Shown here in pieces: positions 7,263 through 15,700 of a DNA stretch of 64,000 bases (position 1 is its first letter; every line of letters begins with the position of its first letter). The stretch is from Andreprevotia sp. IGB-42 (GTDB taxonomy: Bacteria > Pseudomonadota > Gammaproteobacteria > Burkholderiales > Chitinibacteraceae), in assembly GCF_009848685.1 (NCBI RefSeq), contig NZ_WXTX01000008.1, forward strand, positions 62,001-126,000, read 5' to 3'. The translations under genes were made by a program, and so were the position numbers. Below the pieces are notes generated by a model, which saw only the letters and a list, made by a program, of their open reading frames with translations, was not told the DNA's origin and made no database searches.

Positions 7263-7325
7263 GCAGACGATTCTAGCGGTTTGCGAAAGCACTTTGCGCA
7301 AGCGTAAACCCTAAAAAGCGATTTT

Positions 7326-8201
7326 TTAATGTTGTTTATCGCTTCGGAAAACCGCTACCACATAGCTCAAGGTGTTGGGGTGGGCCGGCCACGGGTTTTT
7401 GCCGTGGGGGTATACCCCTTTCCCCAGCCCATACAGGTCTGCCGAGGCATGCGTATCGCAGATGTCATGCTCCAGATGGTGGGGACTGAGCAGGAAACGG
7501 GTGCCGATCACGTCGGGGTGCTGCAGCGCCACGTTCTGGTAGGCGGTGCCATGGGCGCGGTTGAGCTCGGTGCGGAACACGCGGGCGGCGTTGTAGTACG
7601 CGGATCCGCCTTGGCCAGTGAGCGCATCGGTGGTGGCGCGGGCAATGTTGACCGGGTTGGCAGCCTGCAGGCCGGGGTCGGTGGCATCTGGTCGCCGCCC
7701 ACGGGCCAGCATGTCGCGGGCGGCTTGCTGGGCGGAAATGCCCCGCACGATGGCCAGCTCGATTTCGTTGGCAACCCGCGCCGTGGCCTGCCGGTCGTTG
7801 CGCCACAGCCGGTCGGAGAGCTTCAGCCCGTCGGCCTGCACCAACTGCTGCACGAAGCGCACCGCGTCCAGTTCGCCCCGCACCAGATAGTCCTGCGGCA
7901 GGTGTCCGGAAAACGGTTCAGTGCCCAGGGTAGCCGCGTGCGGCAGCGCCCTGTTCAGCAGGGCATTGCGTTCTTCGGTGAGTTTGGCCAGCCGCTCGAT
8001 CACGCGCTGGCGCAGTGCATCCAGCGCCATCAGGCTGACCTGGTTGTCGCCGGCGGCCGCAGTCACGATCTGCTGGCCGATATCGTCTGCAGTCACCACA
8101 AACAAAGCGCGCAGATCCTGCAGGACCTGCGCGTCGTATTCGTTCATGCGTTCCTGGGCGGTTGCAGTGGCTGCCCGGATCTGGTCGGCTACCGTGGTCA
8201 T
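7326..8201 (-). CDS. Phage head morphogenesis protein, Mu F / SPP1 gp7-like (291 aa)
   Basis: The C-terminal half carries the minor head protein signature of the SPP1 gp7/Mu F family: 'YYNAARVFRTELNRAHGTAYQ' (about residues 200-220) and then 'CDTHASADLYGLGKGVYPHG' with the closing 'WPAHPNTLSYVV', the Cys/His-Pro block typical of this domain. The N-terminal half is helical with a scaffold-like look. These proteins bind the portal and are needed for head assembly. Its start overlaps the upstream holin-like gene by ATGA. In Mu-like phages the protease gene follows directly; here a 3.9-kb accessory block intervenes. Confidence 0.85.
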   Translation of the reverse strand: MTTVADQIRAATATAQERMNEYDAQVLQDLRALFVVTADDIGQQIVTAAAGDNQVSLMALDALRQRVIERLAKLTEERNALLNRALPHAATLGTEPFSGHLPQDYLVRGELDAVRFVQQLVQADGLKLSDRLWRNDRQATARVANEIELAIVRGISAQQAARDMLARGRRPDATDPGLQAANPVNIARATTDALTGQGGSAYYNAARVFRTELNRAHGTAYQNVALQHPDVIGTRFLLSPHHLEHDICDTHASADLYGLGKGVYPHGKNPWPAHPNTLSYVVAVFRSDKQH

Positions 8202-8761
8202 TTCACGGCATCGGCCTGGGAGAGCAGCTGGGTTTTCTGCTGGCTGCCGCGGCTGGTGCCGTAGGTGTAGAAAATCGCCGCCATGGCCATGGCATCGAGC
8301 GTGCCCAGGATCCGCCCCACCAGTTCCGGGATGGCCGTCTTGGGGATGCCGTAGAACAGCGCCAGCCCTTCGAGCGAAAGCACCGCGACGACGATCAGGC
8401 AGGTGAGCCAGAACACACGGCGATCACCCATGGCCACTTCGCGGGCCCGGGCGCTGGCCCGGTCGCCGGCGTCGACCTCGTCGGCACGCACCTGCAGGTT
8501 GGCGATTGCTTCCTGATTGCGGAATCCCAGCTCGGCCATGTCGCGCTGGAACTGCAGATCTGCGTTCTTCAGGGCGATCAGCTGCTCGGGGGTGGCGCCC
8601 TGGATGGCGCTGGCCAGCGTGCTGGTGTCGGTGCCGGCATCGAGGCCGAACGACTTCAGCACGGCACTGATGGCCACCCCGGCAAGCGGGTTGCCGCCGG
8701 CGAGGGCGGTGCCGATCACCGGTGCGATGGCGCCGACCGTCTTTTTCCAGTCGAAGTCCAT
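8198..8761 (-). CDS. Holin-like protein, GTA/3TM holin type (187 aa)
   Basis: An N-terminal glycine/alanine-rich segment (VGAIAPVIGTALAGGNPLAGVAISAVL, about residues 9-36) is followed by a helical stretch (LKNADLQFQRDMAELGFRN) and two further hydrophobic segments at about 120-140 and 155-175. This order is typical of the three-helix holins near lysozyme genes in many prophages and gene transfer agents. The start overlaps the end of the muramidase gene by ATGA and its stop overlaps the head gene by ATGA, so the lysis and head genes are coupled. Confidence 0.75.
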   Translation of the reverse strand: MDFDWKKTVGAIAPVIGTALAGGNPLAGVAISAVLKSFGLDAGTDTSTLASAIQGATPEQLIALKNADLQFQRDMAELGFRNQEAIANLQVRADEVDAGDRASARAREVAMGDRRVFWLTCLIVVAVLSLEGLALFYGIPKTAIPELVGRILGTLDAMAMAAIFYTYGTSRGSQQKTQLLSQADAVK

Positions 8762-9306
8762 CACGCCATCCCCACACGGTTGGCCAGCCAGCCAAACAGA
8801 AAGCGTTCCTGGCTGGGTTTCTTCTCGCACAGCTCGACGTAGCGCGCGCCCTGCAGGCAGTTCAGGGCACGCAGCATCACTGTCACGCCAGTCTGGCCCC
8901 GCTTGTTGAGGTAGGCACTCAGTGCGCGCAGCGTGGCCGGGCCGATTTCGCCATCCACTGCGATATCGGCGTAGTCGGCGCCGCCCTGGTTCAGCGCGTT
9001 CAATGATCGCTGCAGCATAGTCGCTGCAGTGGCTGGTCCACAGTTCACGCCGGTATCGAACAGCTCGCCGGCAATCGCCATGGACAGGATGGCCACCTGG
9101 CTGAAGCCCGGCGCAATCCAGTAGCGCCTGGTGTAGATCTCGATGGCCTTGCTGCGAGGCAGATCCCGCATCGCGCCGGCGTAGCCGTTGGCCCGCGCTT
9201 CGGCGATGGTGATGCCCCACATGGTTTCGCCGCCTTGGTCGGCGGCGTCATTGGCATAACCACCTTCGCGGCTGATCAACCCGTCAATCAGGCTATTGAT
9301 GTCCAT
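8761..9306 (-). CDS. Endolysin, GH108 muramidase with C-terminal peptidoglycan-binding domain (181 aa)
   Basis: The N-terminal block 'LIDGLISREGGYANDAADQGGETMWGIT' contains the EGGY motif whose glutamate is catalytic in the zliS/glycoside hydrolase 108 family. 'RRYWIAPGFSQ' and 'FDTGVNCGPATAATMLQ' are further family marks, and the C-terminal 'VDGEIGPATLRAL' is a peptidoglycan-binding repeat. It cleaves glycan strands of peptidoglycan at host lysis. No signal peptide is present, so export depends on a holin. It lies between two holin-type genes, 2 bp after the first one's stop. Confidence 0.9.
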   Translation of the reverse strand: MDINSLIDGLISREGGYANDAADQGGETMWGITIAEARANGYAGAMRDLPRSKAIEIYTRRYWIAPGFSQVAILSMAIAGELFDTGVNCGPATAATMLQRSLNALNQGGADYADIAVDGEIGPATLRALSAYLNKRGQTGVTVMLRALNCLQGARYVELCEKKPSQERFLFGWLANRVGMA

Positions 9307-9308
9307 GC

Positions 9309-9629
9309 TCAATGCTCCCGGTAGCCGATGATGGTGTTGGCGATCGCTTCCAGGCGGAAGATCGCCCGGGTGCCCATGTGGCCGGCGATGCCGGCCACCG
9401 CGGCGGTGGTGGTCAGAGAGAGCCCCACGCCTTGGCACAGGTAGAACGTCATCAGGCCGACAAAGGCGCTGCAGGCCAGCTCGGCGACGATGGAGATCAG
9501 CGAGAACTTGATCTGGCCCGCTTTCAGGCGGTTGAGGTAGGACACGGTGCCTCCGAAGAGCGCCAAACCGACCACCCAGGCATAGGTCAGGAATTCGCCC
9601 AACCATTCCGGGACTTGTTTATCGGGCAT
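9309..9629 (-). CDS. Phage holin, LydA-like (106 aa)
   Basis: Three hydrophobic stretches are visible, about residues 13-30, 44-66 and 70-90 (the last glycine- and threonine-rich), ending in a charged tail 'RAIFRLEAIANTIIGYREH'. This fits the holin superfamily III/LydA type common beside GH108 endolysins. The start is ATG 9629 with purines upstream, and the stop lies just before the muramidase start. It should form the membrane lesion that lets the endolysin out. Confidence 0.8.
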   Translation of the reverse strand: MPDKQVPEWLGEFLTYAWVVGLALFGGTVSYLNRLKAGQIKFSLISIVAELACSAFVGLMTFYLCQGVGLSLTTTAAVAGIAGHMGTRAIFRLEAIANTIIGYREH

Positions 9630-9678
9630 GGCTCACCCCCAGTTTCGATGGGTGCACGATACGGCTGCTGCGTCCGGC

Positions 9679-9695
9679 GAAAAAAGGTCCCCAAA
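9679..9695 (-). repeat. Prophage inter-gene motif, copy 2
   Basis: On the minus strand it reads TTTGGGGACCTTTTTT followed by CGCCGG, close to the copies at 3401 and 13967. It starts a few bases after the portal gene stop (9700) and lies about 50 bp upstream of the holin start, so it could govern the lysis cassette or end the packaging transcript. Confidence 0.6.
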
Positions 9696-9699
9696 GCGC

Positions 9700-11070
9700 C
9701 TAGCTGCTGATACTGGTGCTGCTGTCGCCTTTGCGACCGTTGCCCGGGGTCACTTTGACGGTTGGTGCCGCGGCCGGTACCGGCTCGGGGTAGGGATCGA
9801 AGCGGGCACCGTCGGCCTGCTGGCGCCGCTCGACGGTGATCGGGTCGTAGCCCATCTCCTCGAACACCATCGATGCCGGCAGCCCTGCAGCCTTGAGCTT
9901 GAGTGCGCGATCGGTCGTCTGGGTTTTGGTCTCGGTGCGCAGCTCGGCAAAGGTGAGCGTGTATTCGCTTTCGTCCGGATTGAGGCCCTTCATCAACAGC
10001 TGGATGCGGAAGGCCTGGGCGTAGGCAAAACCGATGGTGTCCTGCATCAGGTCTACCTCGTCGTAGTAGTCCCGCTTCAGGTCTTCCAGGATGTCGCGCG
10101 CCATGCCGTCGGTGTAGCCCATCATGCCCTTGGGCAGTGGCGTGCCGGCAAAGAAGCTGTCCAGCAGGTACACCACGTCGGCAATGTGGTCCAGGTTGGC
10201 ATCCCCCTGCATGGGGGTCACGGAGCCCTTGCGGTTCAGGTAGTAGTCGGTGACGGTGCCGTGTGCCTGGTCCGCTTCCACCTGGTTGCGGTATTTGGTG
10301 ACGTCTTCCTCGCCCGCGCCCTCCAGCACGTGGGCCATGCGCAGCGGTGCGCGCATCTGGCGCCGGATCACCAAGTTCTCATCGGTCAGGCGCAGCTTCT
10401 TCCATACCTCGCGGCTGGCATCGAGGAAAGGCCGTCCCAGGGCGCCGTAATCGTCAAAATTGTCCGGATCCAGCCGCACCAGGTGCAGTTGCCACAAAGC
10501 GAAGGTGGCCAGCTCGCTGCCGGTCTGCAGGTCGAACTGGGTGTAGGCCTGGGCAGGGTCGTCGAAGCGACCGGACGGGCCGACATTGGGCCGGATGGTT
10601 TCGGCAGGCATGCGCACCAGGTCAACGACGTTACGGTCGGCATCAAGCACCACCTGCAGGGGCAGGTTGCCTTCCATGAGGAAGCCGCGCGCATCCGATT
10701 TCAGCTTTTCAGGCCGGTTGAGCTGGCAACGCTTGGCGAACCTGCCCCATTCCTGGCGGATGGTTTCGTTTTCCACTGCCTGCTGCAGCACCAGGCCACC
10801 GCGCACGATATCGCGTGCCACCCGTGCATGAATGCGCTTTACGCGGCCGTCGCGCTTGTCCATGTCGCGGATCTGCAAAATGGTGGCGCGCAGGTCGAAG
10901 TCCACGCTCATCTGCTGGTAGATACGGGATACCTGCTGGTCCGGATTGGCCCGGGCGCCGAGCTCGCTGGTCGGCCGCGGTTCGCTGCCTGGTATCTGCG
11001 CTGTTGCCGGCGGAACAACCGTCACGCCAGGCTTGCCTGCCCGCTGCGCCCACCATTCACGAATTCCCAT
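9700..11070 (-). CDS. Phage portal protein (456 aa)
   Basis: The protein has the length and layout of a Mu gp29-like portal: an N-terminal helical region with 'ARVARDIVRGG', a central clip/stem region with 'RMAHVLEGAGEEDVTKYRN' and 'GMARDILEDLKRDYYDEVDLMQD', and a C-terminal region 'TKTQTTDRALKLKAAGLPASMVFEEMGYDP' that is characteristic of portal proteins, ending in a low-complexity tail. It forms the ring at the head vertex through which DNA enters. Its start overlaps the upstream small gene by 14 bp, and terminase lies just before that, the standard packaging order. Confidence 0.85.
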   Translation of the reverse strand: MGIREWWAQRAGKPGVTVVPPATAQIPGSEPRPTSELGARANPDQQVSRIYQQMSVDFDLRATILQIRDMDKRDGRVKRIHARVARDIVRGGLVLQQAVENETIRQEWGRFAKRCQLNRPEKLKSDARGFLMEGNLPLQVVLDADRNVVDLVRMPAETIRPNVGPSGRFDDPAQAYTQFDLQTGSELATFALWQLHLVRLDPDNFDDYGALGRPFLDASREVWKKLRLTDENLVIRRQMRAPLRMAHVLEGAGEEDVTKYRNQVEADQAHGTVTDYYLNRKGSVTPMQGDANLDHIADVVYLLDSFFAGTPLPKGMMGYTDGMARDILEDLKRDYYDEVDLMQDTIGFAYAQAFRIQLLMKGLNPDESEYTLTFAELRTETKTQTTDRALKLKAAGLPASMVFEEMGYDPITVERRQQADGARFDPYPEPVPAAAPTVKVTPGNGRKGDSSTSISS

Positions 11071-11302
11071 AGGTCACTCCATCGGGGGTTGTTACGCTGG
11101 TCACACTGCGCCAGCCATCGATCAGCCCGGCCTTGGCCAGGTCGGCGATGAAGGGCACCAGTTCGGGAAGGTGCTGGTGCACCAGGTCGCGTTTCTGCGC
11201 GATGGCCATGCGCTGCAAATCAGTGAGCGGCGCCAGCGCCCGCAGCGGCTTTTCCGCTGTTGAGGTGGGGGCTATACGCGAGTTCTGTTTGTATTCGGCC
11301 AT
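11057..11302 (-). CDS. Small phage protein between terminase and portal (81 aa)
   Basis: ATG 11302 was chosen because it follows the terminase stop by 36 bp and has a purine-rich GGGAGC sequence upstream. The protein is short and mostly helical (LTDLQRMAIAQKRDLVHQHLPELVPFIADLAKAGLIDGWRS). It ends inside the portal gene start, so the two are coupled. Similar small proteins sit in this position in many phages, but I cannot assign a function. Confidence 0.6.
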   Translation of the reverse strand: MAEYKQNSRIAPTSTAEKPLRALAPLTDLQRMAIAQKRDLVHQHLPELVPFIADLAKAGLIDGWRSVTSVTTPDGVTYGNS

Positions 11303-11337
11303 ACGGAATTGCTCCCTTTTTGATACTTTTTTGGTAC

Positions 11338-12993
11338 TCACGCCATACTGCCCAGCAGCTGTTGGTGGCTCTGCACCCGGCTTTGAATGATCAGTGGGCC
11401 TTGATCCTCGCCCCGTGTGGTCAGTGCCCACACCCCGGCGCAGGCCGCATCGAACAAGTCATCGCCGAACTTGCTGTCTGCCATCCGGAATGTGGCGTAG
11501 CTGGTGCGGCTCTCGCCCTGCTTGATGTTCCCCAGTTGCCGGACGAAGGTGCTCCAGTCGCCGTCGCGCGGGTCGTAGTTCGACAGGCTGGGCGGGGTCC
11601 AGATCACATTCGCCGCAGTGCTGGAGCGGCAGGCCTCGGTGCCATCATCGAAGTACGGTATCGCTGCCTGGCTGTTGTGGAACGCCGCGCGCAGTACGCT
11701 GGCCATGCTGTGCTTCACCTGCCCGTCGAACCGGATAGGGGCAAACGCCCACGATCGCCAGGTGGTGGCCGTACTGTCGCCATCGCCAAAGGTGCGCCGA
11801 TCGATGCTGGTCAGCCCGCGGCTGTACAGCAGATCATTCAGCGAGGTTAGCATCCCCAGCCCGTAGGCATCGCCCATTGCGTAATCCGGGTTGAAGTAGC
11901 ACCAGAACCCGAACAAATCACGCATTACCACCGCGTCATCGGTGCCGGCCGGCCACGTCTTCACGAAGGGAAAGGTGAGGTAATTGCCTATCTGCTCGGT
12001 AACCGTGAGCGCTGACCTTGATGCATTGGCGCTTTCACCATGGCCGCTGTGGTCGTAGCCGAACGCCAACAAGCCCCGCTTCTTGTAGCGCGCACCAGGT
12101 AGCGGATCCGCGCGCTCCAGTCCGGCTGCGGTGCCTGCGGCCATGGCCTTGCGGATGTACTTTTCCCAGATCCAGTTCTGAGCGGCGACGTTGCGACAGA
12201 GAAATTGGCGGATGAACTCGCCCTCGGGCATCTGGCTACGCATCTCCAGCATGAATTTCTCGTTGAGGATGCCCAGCTCGATGCCAAGGTAAACATCGAC
12301 CGGGGTGAGCAGGTGGTATTGCTTGGTATCGATCAGCGCCTGCAGGACGTCGGCGCCCTTGAATACCCCAGTGATGCGGACGCTGGGCTTGAAGCTGGCG
12401 GTGCCGGGATCCACCCCCATGCGGCGTGCCGAGCCCAGCATCGGCATGAAGCGCGACATCAGCCGGTCCTGCGGCATGTCATCGGTCTCCTCGAGCGAGG
12501 CGATGGTGAGCGCATCGCCGTCGATCTGGCTCATGATCCCGTATGCCGAGGCCTTGGAGTGGTTCACGAACTGGTAACCGGTGTCGCGCAGCTGCTCGCG
12601 GCCGCCCTTGACCATGATGTAGCTGGACAGGATGTCGCTGCGCCTGATCGCATCGATGTGATACGTGAGGTTGGTCTGGCTTTGCTGCATGCGCGGCGCC
12701 ACGATGCCTTCTTCCTGATATGGCGTCGTCGCGAGCTGTTCCAGGCAATGCATTTCCTTCACGGCGGTTTTGCCGGTACGTCGGCAGCTCACATCGATGG
12801 TGTTGGCGTGCTGGTCCATTTCCTGCATTTTCAGCACCTGGACCGGATCCAGCTCCACGTTATGGATGTGCTTGTGCCAGAGCACATGCGGACGGATACC
12901 GGTGCCGGCGTCGACACGGGCAAAGCGCTGGATCTCGACCTCGGCGCGATTGGCGGACTGGACGCGTTGCGCGCGGGTGACGCGTTCAGCCAT
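11338..12993 (-). CDS. Terminase large subunit (551 aa)
   Basis: The ATPase part shows a Walker A variant CRRTGKT at residues 70-76 and a Walker B-type segment 'ALTIASLEETDDM' around residues 161-173. The C-terminal half begins with 'LLAFGYDHSGHG' (first nuclease acidic residue) and contains 'DYAMGDAYGLG' and 'SKFGDDLFDAAC' with further acids, fitting the RNase H-like nuclease. It cuts concatemeric DNA and drives it through the portal. The start overlaps the end of the upstream zinc-finger gene by 8 bp. Confidence 0.88.
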   Translation of the reverse strand: MAERVTRAQRVQSANRAEVEIQRFARVDAGTGIRPHVLWHKHIHNVELDPVQVLKMQEMDQHANTIDVSCRRTGKTAVKEMHCLEQLATTPYQEEGIVAPRMQQSQTNLTYHIDAIRRSDILSSYIMVKGGREQLRDTGYQFVNHSKASAYGIMSQIDGDALTIASLEETDDMPQDRLMSRFMPMLGSARRMGVDPGTASFKPSVRITGVFKGADVLQALIDTKQYHLLTPVDVYLGIELGILNEKFMLEMRSQMPEGEFIRQFLCRNVAAQNWIWEKYIRKAMAAGTAAGLERADPLPGARYKKRGLLAFGYDHSGHGESANASRSALTVTEQIGNYLTFPFVKTWPAGTDDAVVMRDLFGFWCYFNPDYAMGDAYGLGMLTSLNDLLYSRGLTSIDRRTFGDGDSTATTWRSWAFAPIRFDGQVKHSMASVLRAAFHNSQAAIPYFDDGTEACRSSTAANVIWTPPSLSNYDPRDGDWSTFVRQLGNIKQGESRTSYATFRMADSKFGDDLFDAACAGVWALTTRGEDQGPLIIQSRVQSHQQLLGSMA

Positions 12994-13948
12994 CGTTGCC
13001 GCCGTTTTGCTGCTGGTACTCGATCAGGATGGGATCGCTGTCGCGTCGCTGGCTGGCTTGGGCGATCTTGTCGGCAAGCGTGCCCAGTGCGTCTGCCTGC
13101 TTGGTGATGAACTCGCTGATGGCGCCCTGGTTGCCCACATCCTTGAGCCGGCCCAGCTGCTGCTCCTCGCGTTCGTGCACTTTGGGCGTCATGGCGAGGT
13201 CGGCCAGGCTCAGGTTGTTGCGGCTCAGCAGCTCGGCCAGCACCTTCAGCAGCGGATGGCTTTTCACTTCCTGGATAAGCACCTGGTCACCGGTTTGTGG
13301 ATCCAGATACTGCGCAAGATGGAAGCCGCCTTCTTTATCGTGGTACCAGGCTGGGTGTCGCAGTGTCACGCCGTCGGCGAGAATGGTCTGCAGCGTCTGC
13401 TGGATGATGGCCAGCGTAGCGGCCTGCATGCCGGAAAAGATGCCGGTGAGCTGCGAGGGGTCGCGTTGCTCGAAAGCGGCGTGGGTTTGCATGAACAAGA
13501 CGGTCTGCTTCTCGCACGCCGGCTGCTCGCTGCAGTAGTAGCGATCGATGGTGCAGCTGCTGCAGAAGCTGTAGCCGTCTGGTTTGGCCGGGAAGTAGGT
13601 GGCGGTCTTGGCATGGATGCCGTGCTTCATCGCATTGAAGCGCGTACGGCGAGCTTCCTCGGGCGTAGGGTGGCCGTCGAGGTTGGCAGCTGTCGCCGCT
13701 TTGCCTTCAGCCGTCCGCGGGCCCGTAGCATTGGCCCAGGCCTTCATCAGTGCGCGTTCATGGGGCGCCTGCAGGCACTCGGCGCCGCACACGCAGTGGC
13801 TCATGTATTCGTAGGGGTGATGCGGCCGGTCAGGCGCATCCATCACCTGGGAAGGTTCGGCTTTGAAGGTCTGCCCGCATCCCCGGCACTGGAAGGTGAT
13901 CTGGGACTGGGGCTTGGAGAGGTCGCGCTTTGCCATGCTGGGCATCAT
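12986..13948 (-). CDS. Zinc-finger phage protein beside terminase (320 aa)
   Basis: An N-terminal zinc ribbon 'FQCRGCGQTFKAEP' pairs with a later 'CVCGAEC', and a second cysteine cluster 'YSFCSSCTIDRYYCSEQPAC' lies near residues 125-145. Between them, 'GPRTAEGKAATAANLDGHPTPEEARRTRFNAMKHGIHAKT' is a known signature of prophage proteins encoded just before terminase. The C-terminal third is helical. A small-terminase or packaging-accessory role fits the position but is unproven. An alternative start lies four codons downstream (ATG 13936). Confidence 0.6.
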   Translation of the reverse strand: MMPSMAKRDLSKPQSQITFQCRGCGQTFKAEPSQVMDAPDRPHHPYEYMSHCVCGAECLQAPHERALMKAWANATGPRTAEGKAATAANLDGHPTPEEARRTRFNAMKHGIHAKTATYFPAKPDGYSFCSSCTIDRYYCSEQPACEKQTVLFMQTHAAFEQRDPSQLTGIFSGMQAATLAIIQQTLQTILADGVTLRHPAWYHDKEGGFHLAQYLDPQTGDQVLIQEVKSHPLLKVLAELLSRNNLSLADLAMTPKVHEREEQQLGRLKDVGNQGAISEFITKQADALGTLADKIAQASQRRDSDPILIEYQQQNGGNDG

Positions 13949-13966
13949 GCAGGCACAGCGCCAGCC

Positions 13967-13983
13967 AAAAAAGGCCCCAAAAA
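13967..13983 (-). repeat. Prophage inter-gene motif, copy 3
   Basis: On the minus strand it reads TTTTTGGGGCCTTTTTT followed by GGCTGG. It lies 8 bp after the stop of the gene ending at 13991 and about 20 bp before the ATG at 13948, so it occupies the junction of two genes as the other two copies do. Confidence 0.6.
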
Positions 13984-13990
13984 CGCCGGC

Positions 13991-14479
13991 TCAGCGCGGG
14001 CGGTGCGCCTTCACCACGCGCTTGATATGGTCGATGGTGAGCTCGGTGCGCATGTTGCTACGGAGCGCGCGCTGAATCTCTGCCGGCGTGTTGCCTGCCT
14101 GATCGAGCGCGGTGATGTAGCGGTCGCGCTCGGCACGGATCCAGCTTTTGTACGAGCGCATTTTCACAAACACCATGCCGTTGTCGGCCCGGGGCAGCTC
14201 CTCGCACTGGTCCAGCGTGCGCCAGAGTTCAAGGAACGCATCCACCCCGATGCGCGCCGCAATTTGCAGCCAGATCGGCTGCATGCGCATCTCGGCCAAC
14301 TGGCCGAGGCGCGGGTCTGGAACTTCAGAAGCATTGCAGTTTTCCAGGTACCCACCCCCCCCACAGGGGGTCAGGGGCACCTTACGCCGACCCCCCACCC
14401 CTGTTGTAAGGGAGGGGTGAAGGGGGTGTGAGCCGTCCATTCCGTCGATGCTACTGCGCTTTTCGTGCTGATCCTGCAC
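13991..14479 (-). CDS. Helix-turn-helix phage protein, possibly Mor-like or small terminase (up to 162 aa)
   Basis: The clearly protein-like part starts near ATG 14290 (MRMQPIWLQIAARIGVDAF). It continues with 'VFVKMRSYKSWIRAERDRYITALDQAGNTPAEIQRAL' and 'LTIDHIKRVVKAHR', which reads as a C-terminal helix-turn-helix. This resembles Mor/C-type activators of Mu-like phages, and a small-terminase role is the alternative given its position. The 60 residues upstream are proline- and glycine-rich and lie over a C/G-run region (14345-14430), so the true start may be 14290 or 14284 rather than 14479. Confidence 0.5.
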   Translation of the reverse strand: MQDQHEKRSSIDGMDGSHPLHPSLTTGVGGRRKVPLTPCGGGGYLENCNASEVPDPRLGQLAEMRMQPIWLQIAARIGVDAFLELWRTLDQCEELPRADNGMVFVKMRSYKSWIRAERDRYITALDQAGNTPAEIQRALRSNMRTELTIDHIKRVVKAHRPR

Positions 14480-14671
14480 TGATGCTCTCCAAGGGCAATG
14501 CGGGTTGGGCGGGTGTGCTGCTGACGGCTACTGCGCTTTCCTGCAAGACCACGCAGTAGCCACCCATCCGATTTAGCCTGTTATTGAAGGGACTTTGCAG
14601 GGCATGCGCGGGCCCCCACCACCATTGGTATTTAGACACATTGCTGATACGGGCTATAGAACTTGTATACA

Positions 14672-15700
14672 TCAGACTGGACCCGTAAACGGGGGTCTCT
14701 GCTGTGCATCCAAGCGCCGCAGCAGCTCGGAGGCAGGCGTGCGGATCTTGGATAGCGGGTTCGCTCGATCGACCGATGCAGTGCGCTTGTTGATGGCCAG
14801 GTGCAGGTAGATCAACGTCGACTGGTGAGAGCTGTGCCCCAACAGGTCGCCAGTCTGATCGAGAGGGACATCCGACTCGGTCAGCTCGGTGCCGAAGCGG
14901 TGGCGCAGTGAGTGTGGGTGCAGATCTGCTTCTGGGACACCTGCCCGAATACCATAGCGCCTGATCATTTCCTGAACACCGCGATGGCTGAGCCGCCTGG
15001 CATCGCCATGGAATTCATGCGCGGGTATGCGTGAGTTGCGGGTTGATATCCACATGGGGCGGTCGCCGTTGGGCAGGGCAGCATCGATGTGCTCATGGAG
15101 TGGATGTTCCAGGTAAACCCGCAGTAGCAGCTCAGCCTCGCGCGGTACCGGCTGCAGGCGCTCCTTATCGCCCTTCTCAAGCACCCGCAACGCCAGGCGT
15201 TTTTGCTTCTTCAGTTCGTACTCGACCAAGCACGACCTGTTGAGCGCGACCAGGCCAGCCAGTCGGAAGCCGCAGCCAGCGATCAACGAGATCATTGCCG
15301 CATCACGCACACCCTCGAAGGTGCCGAGGTCAGGCTGGGCGATCAGCGCCTCGAGGTGGCCCAGGGATATCACCCGGGGCAGCGGCTTACCCGCTTTGGG
15401 ATAGGGCAGGTTTTCTGCTGGGTTGAAATCGCCCAGGTAACCACACCGGTCCAGCCAGGCGTAGAAGCCCCGGATACAAGCCACGTACGGCACACGGCTG
15501 CGGGCATGCAGGCCGAATGCCTTGTTCAGATGCAGACCAGTAAACACCAGCAACTCATCTTCGGTACACGCGCAAGGATCGCGCCCGGCCAGCCAGTCGC
15601 GGAAGCGATACAGGATATCGGTGTAAGCGGCACCAGTGCGCTCGGCCCGCCCTTCGTTGGTCTTCTTGAATTCAATAAATCCGGCGATCAGTACGTCCAT
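14672..15700 (-). CDS. Tyrosine recombinase, phage integrase (342 aa)
   Basis: The catalytic set of the tyrosine recombinases is complete: R146 in 'GCGFRLAGL', K176 in 'LEKGDKERL', H263 and R266 in 'HSLRHRFGTEL', H289 in 'LLGHSSHQST' and the nucleophile Y298 in 'TLIYLHL'. Residues about 1-95 form a SAM-like core-binding domain. The layout is XerC/D-like. It should catalyse integration between phage and the tRNA-Leu attachment site at 18098-18153. An AT-rich region with repeated sites lies upstream of its start. Confidence 0.92.
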   Translation of the reverse strand: MDVLIAGFIEFKKTNEGRAERTGAAYTDILYRFRDWLAGRDPCACTEDELLVFTGLHLNKAFGLHARSRVPYVACIRGFYAWLDRCGYLGDFNPAENLPYPKAGKPLPRVISLGHLEALIAQPDLGTFEGVRDAAMISLIAGCGFRLAGLVALNRSCLVEYELKKQKRLALRVLEKGDKERLQPVPREAELLLRVYLEHPLHEHIDAALPNGDRPMWISTRNSRIPAHEFHGDARRLSHRGVQEMIRRYGIRAGVPEADLHPHSLRHRFGTELTESDVPLDQTGDLLGHSSHQSTLIYLHLAINKRTASVDRANPLSKIRTPASELLRRLDAQQRPPFTGPV

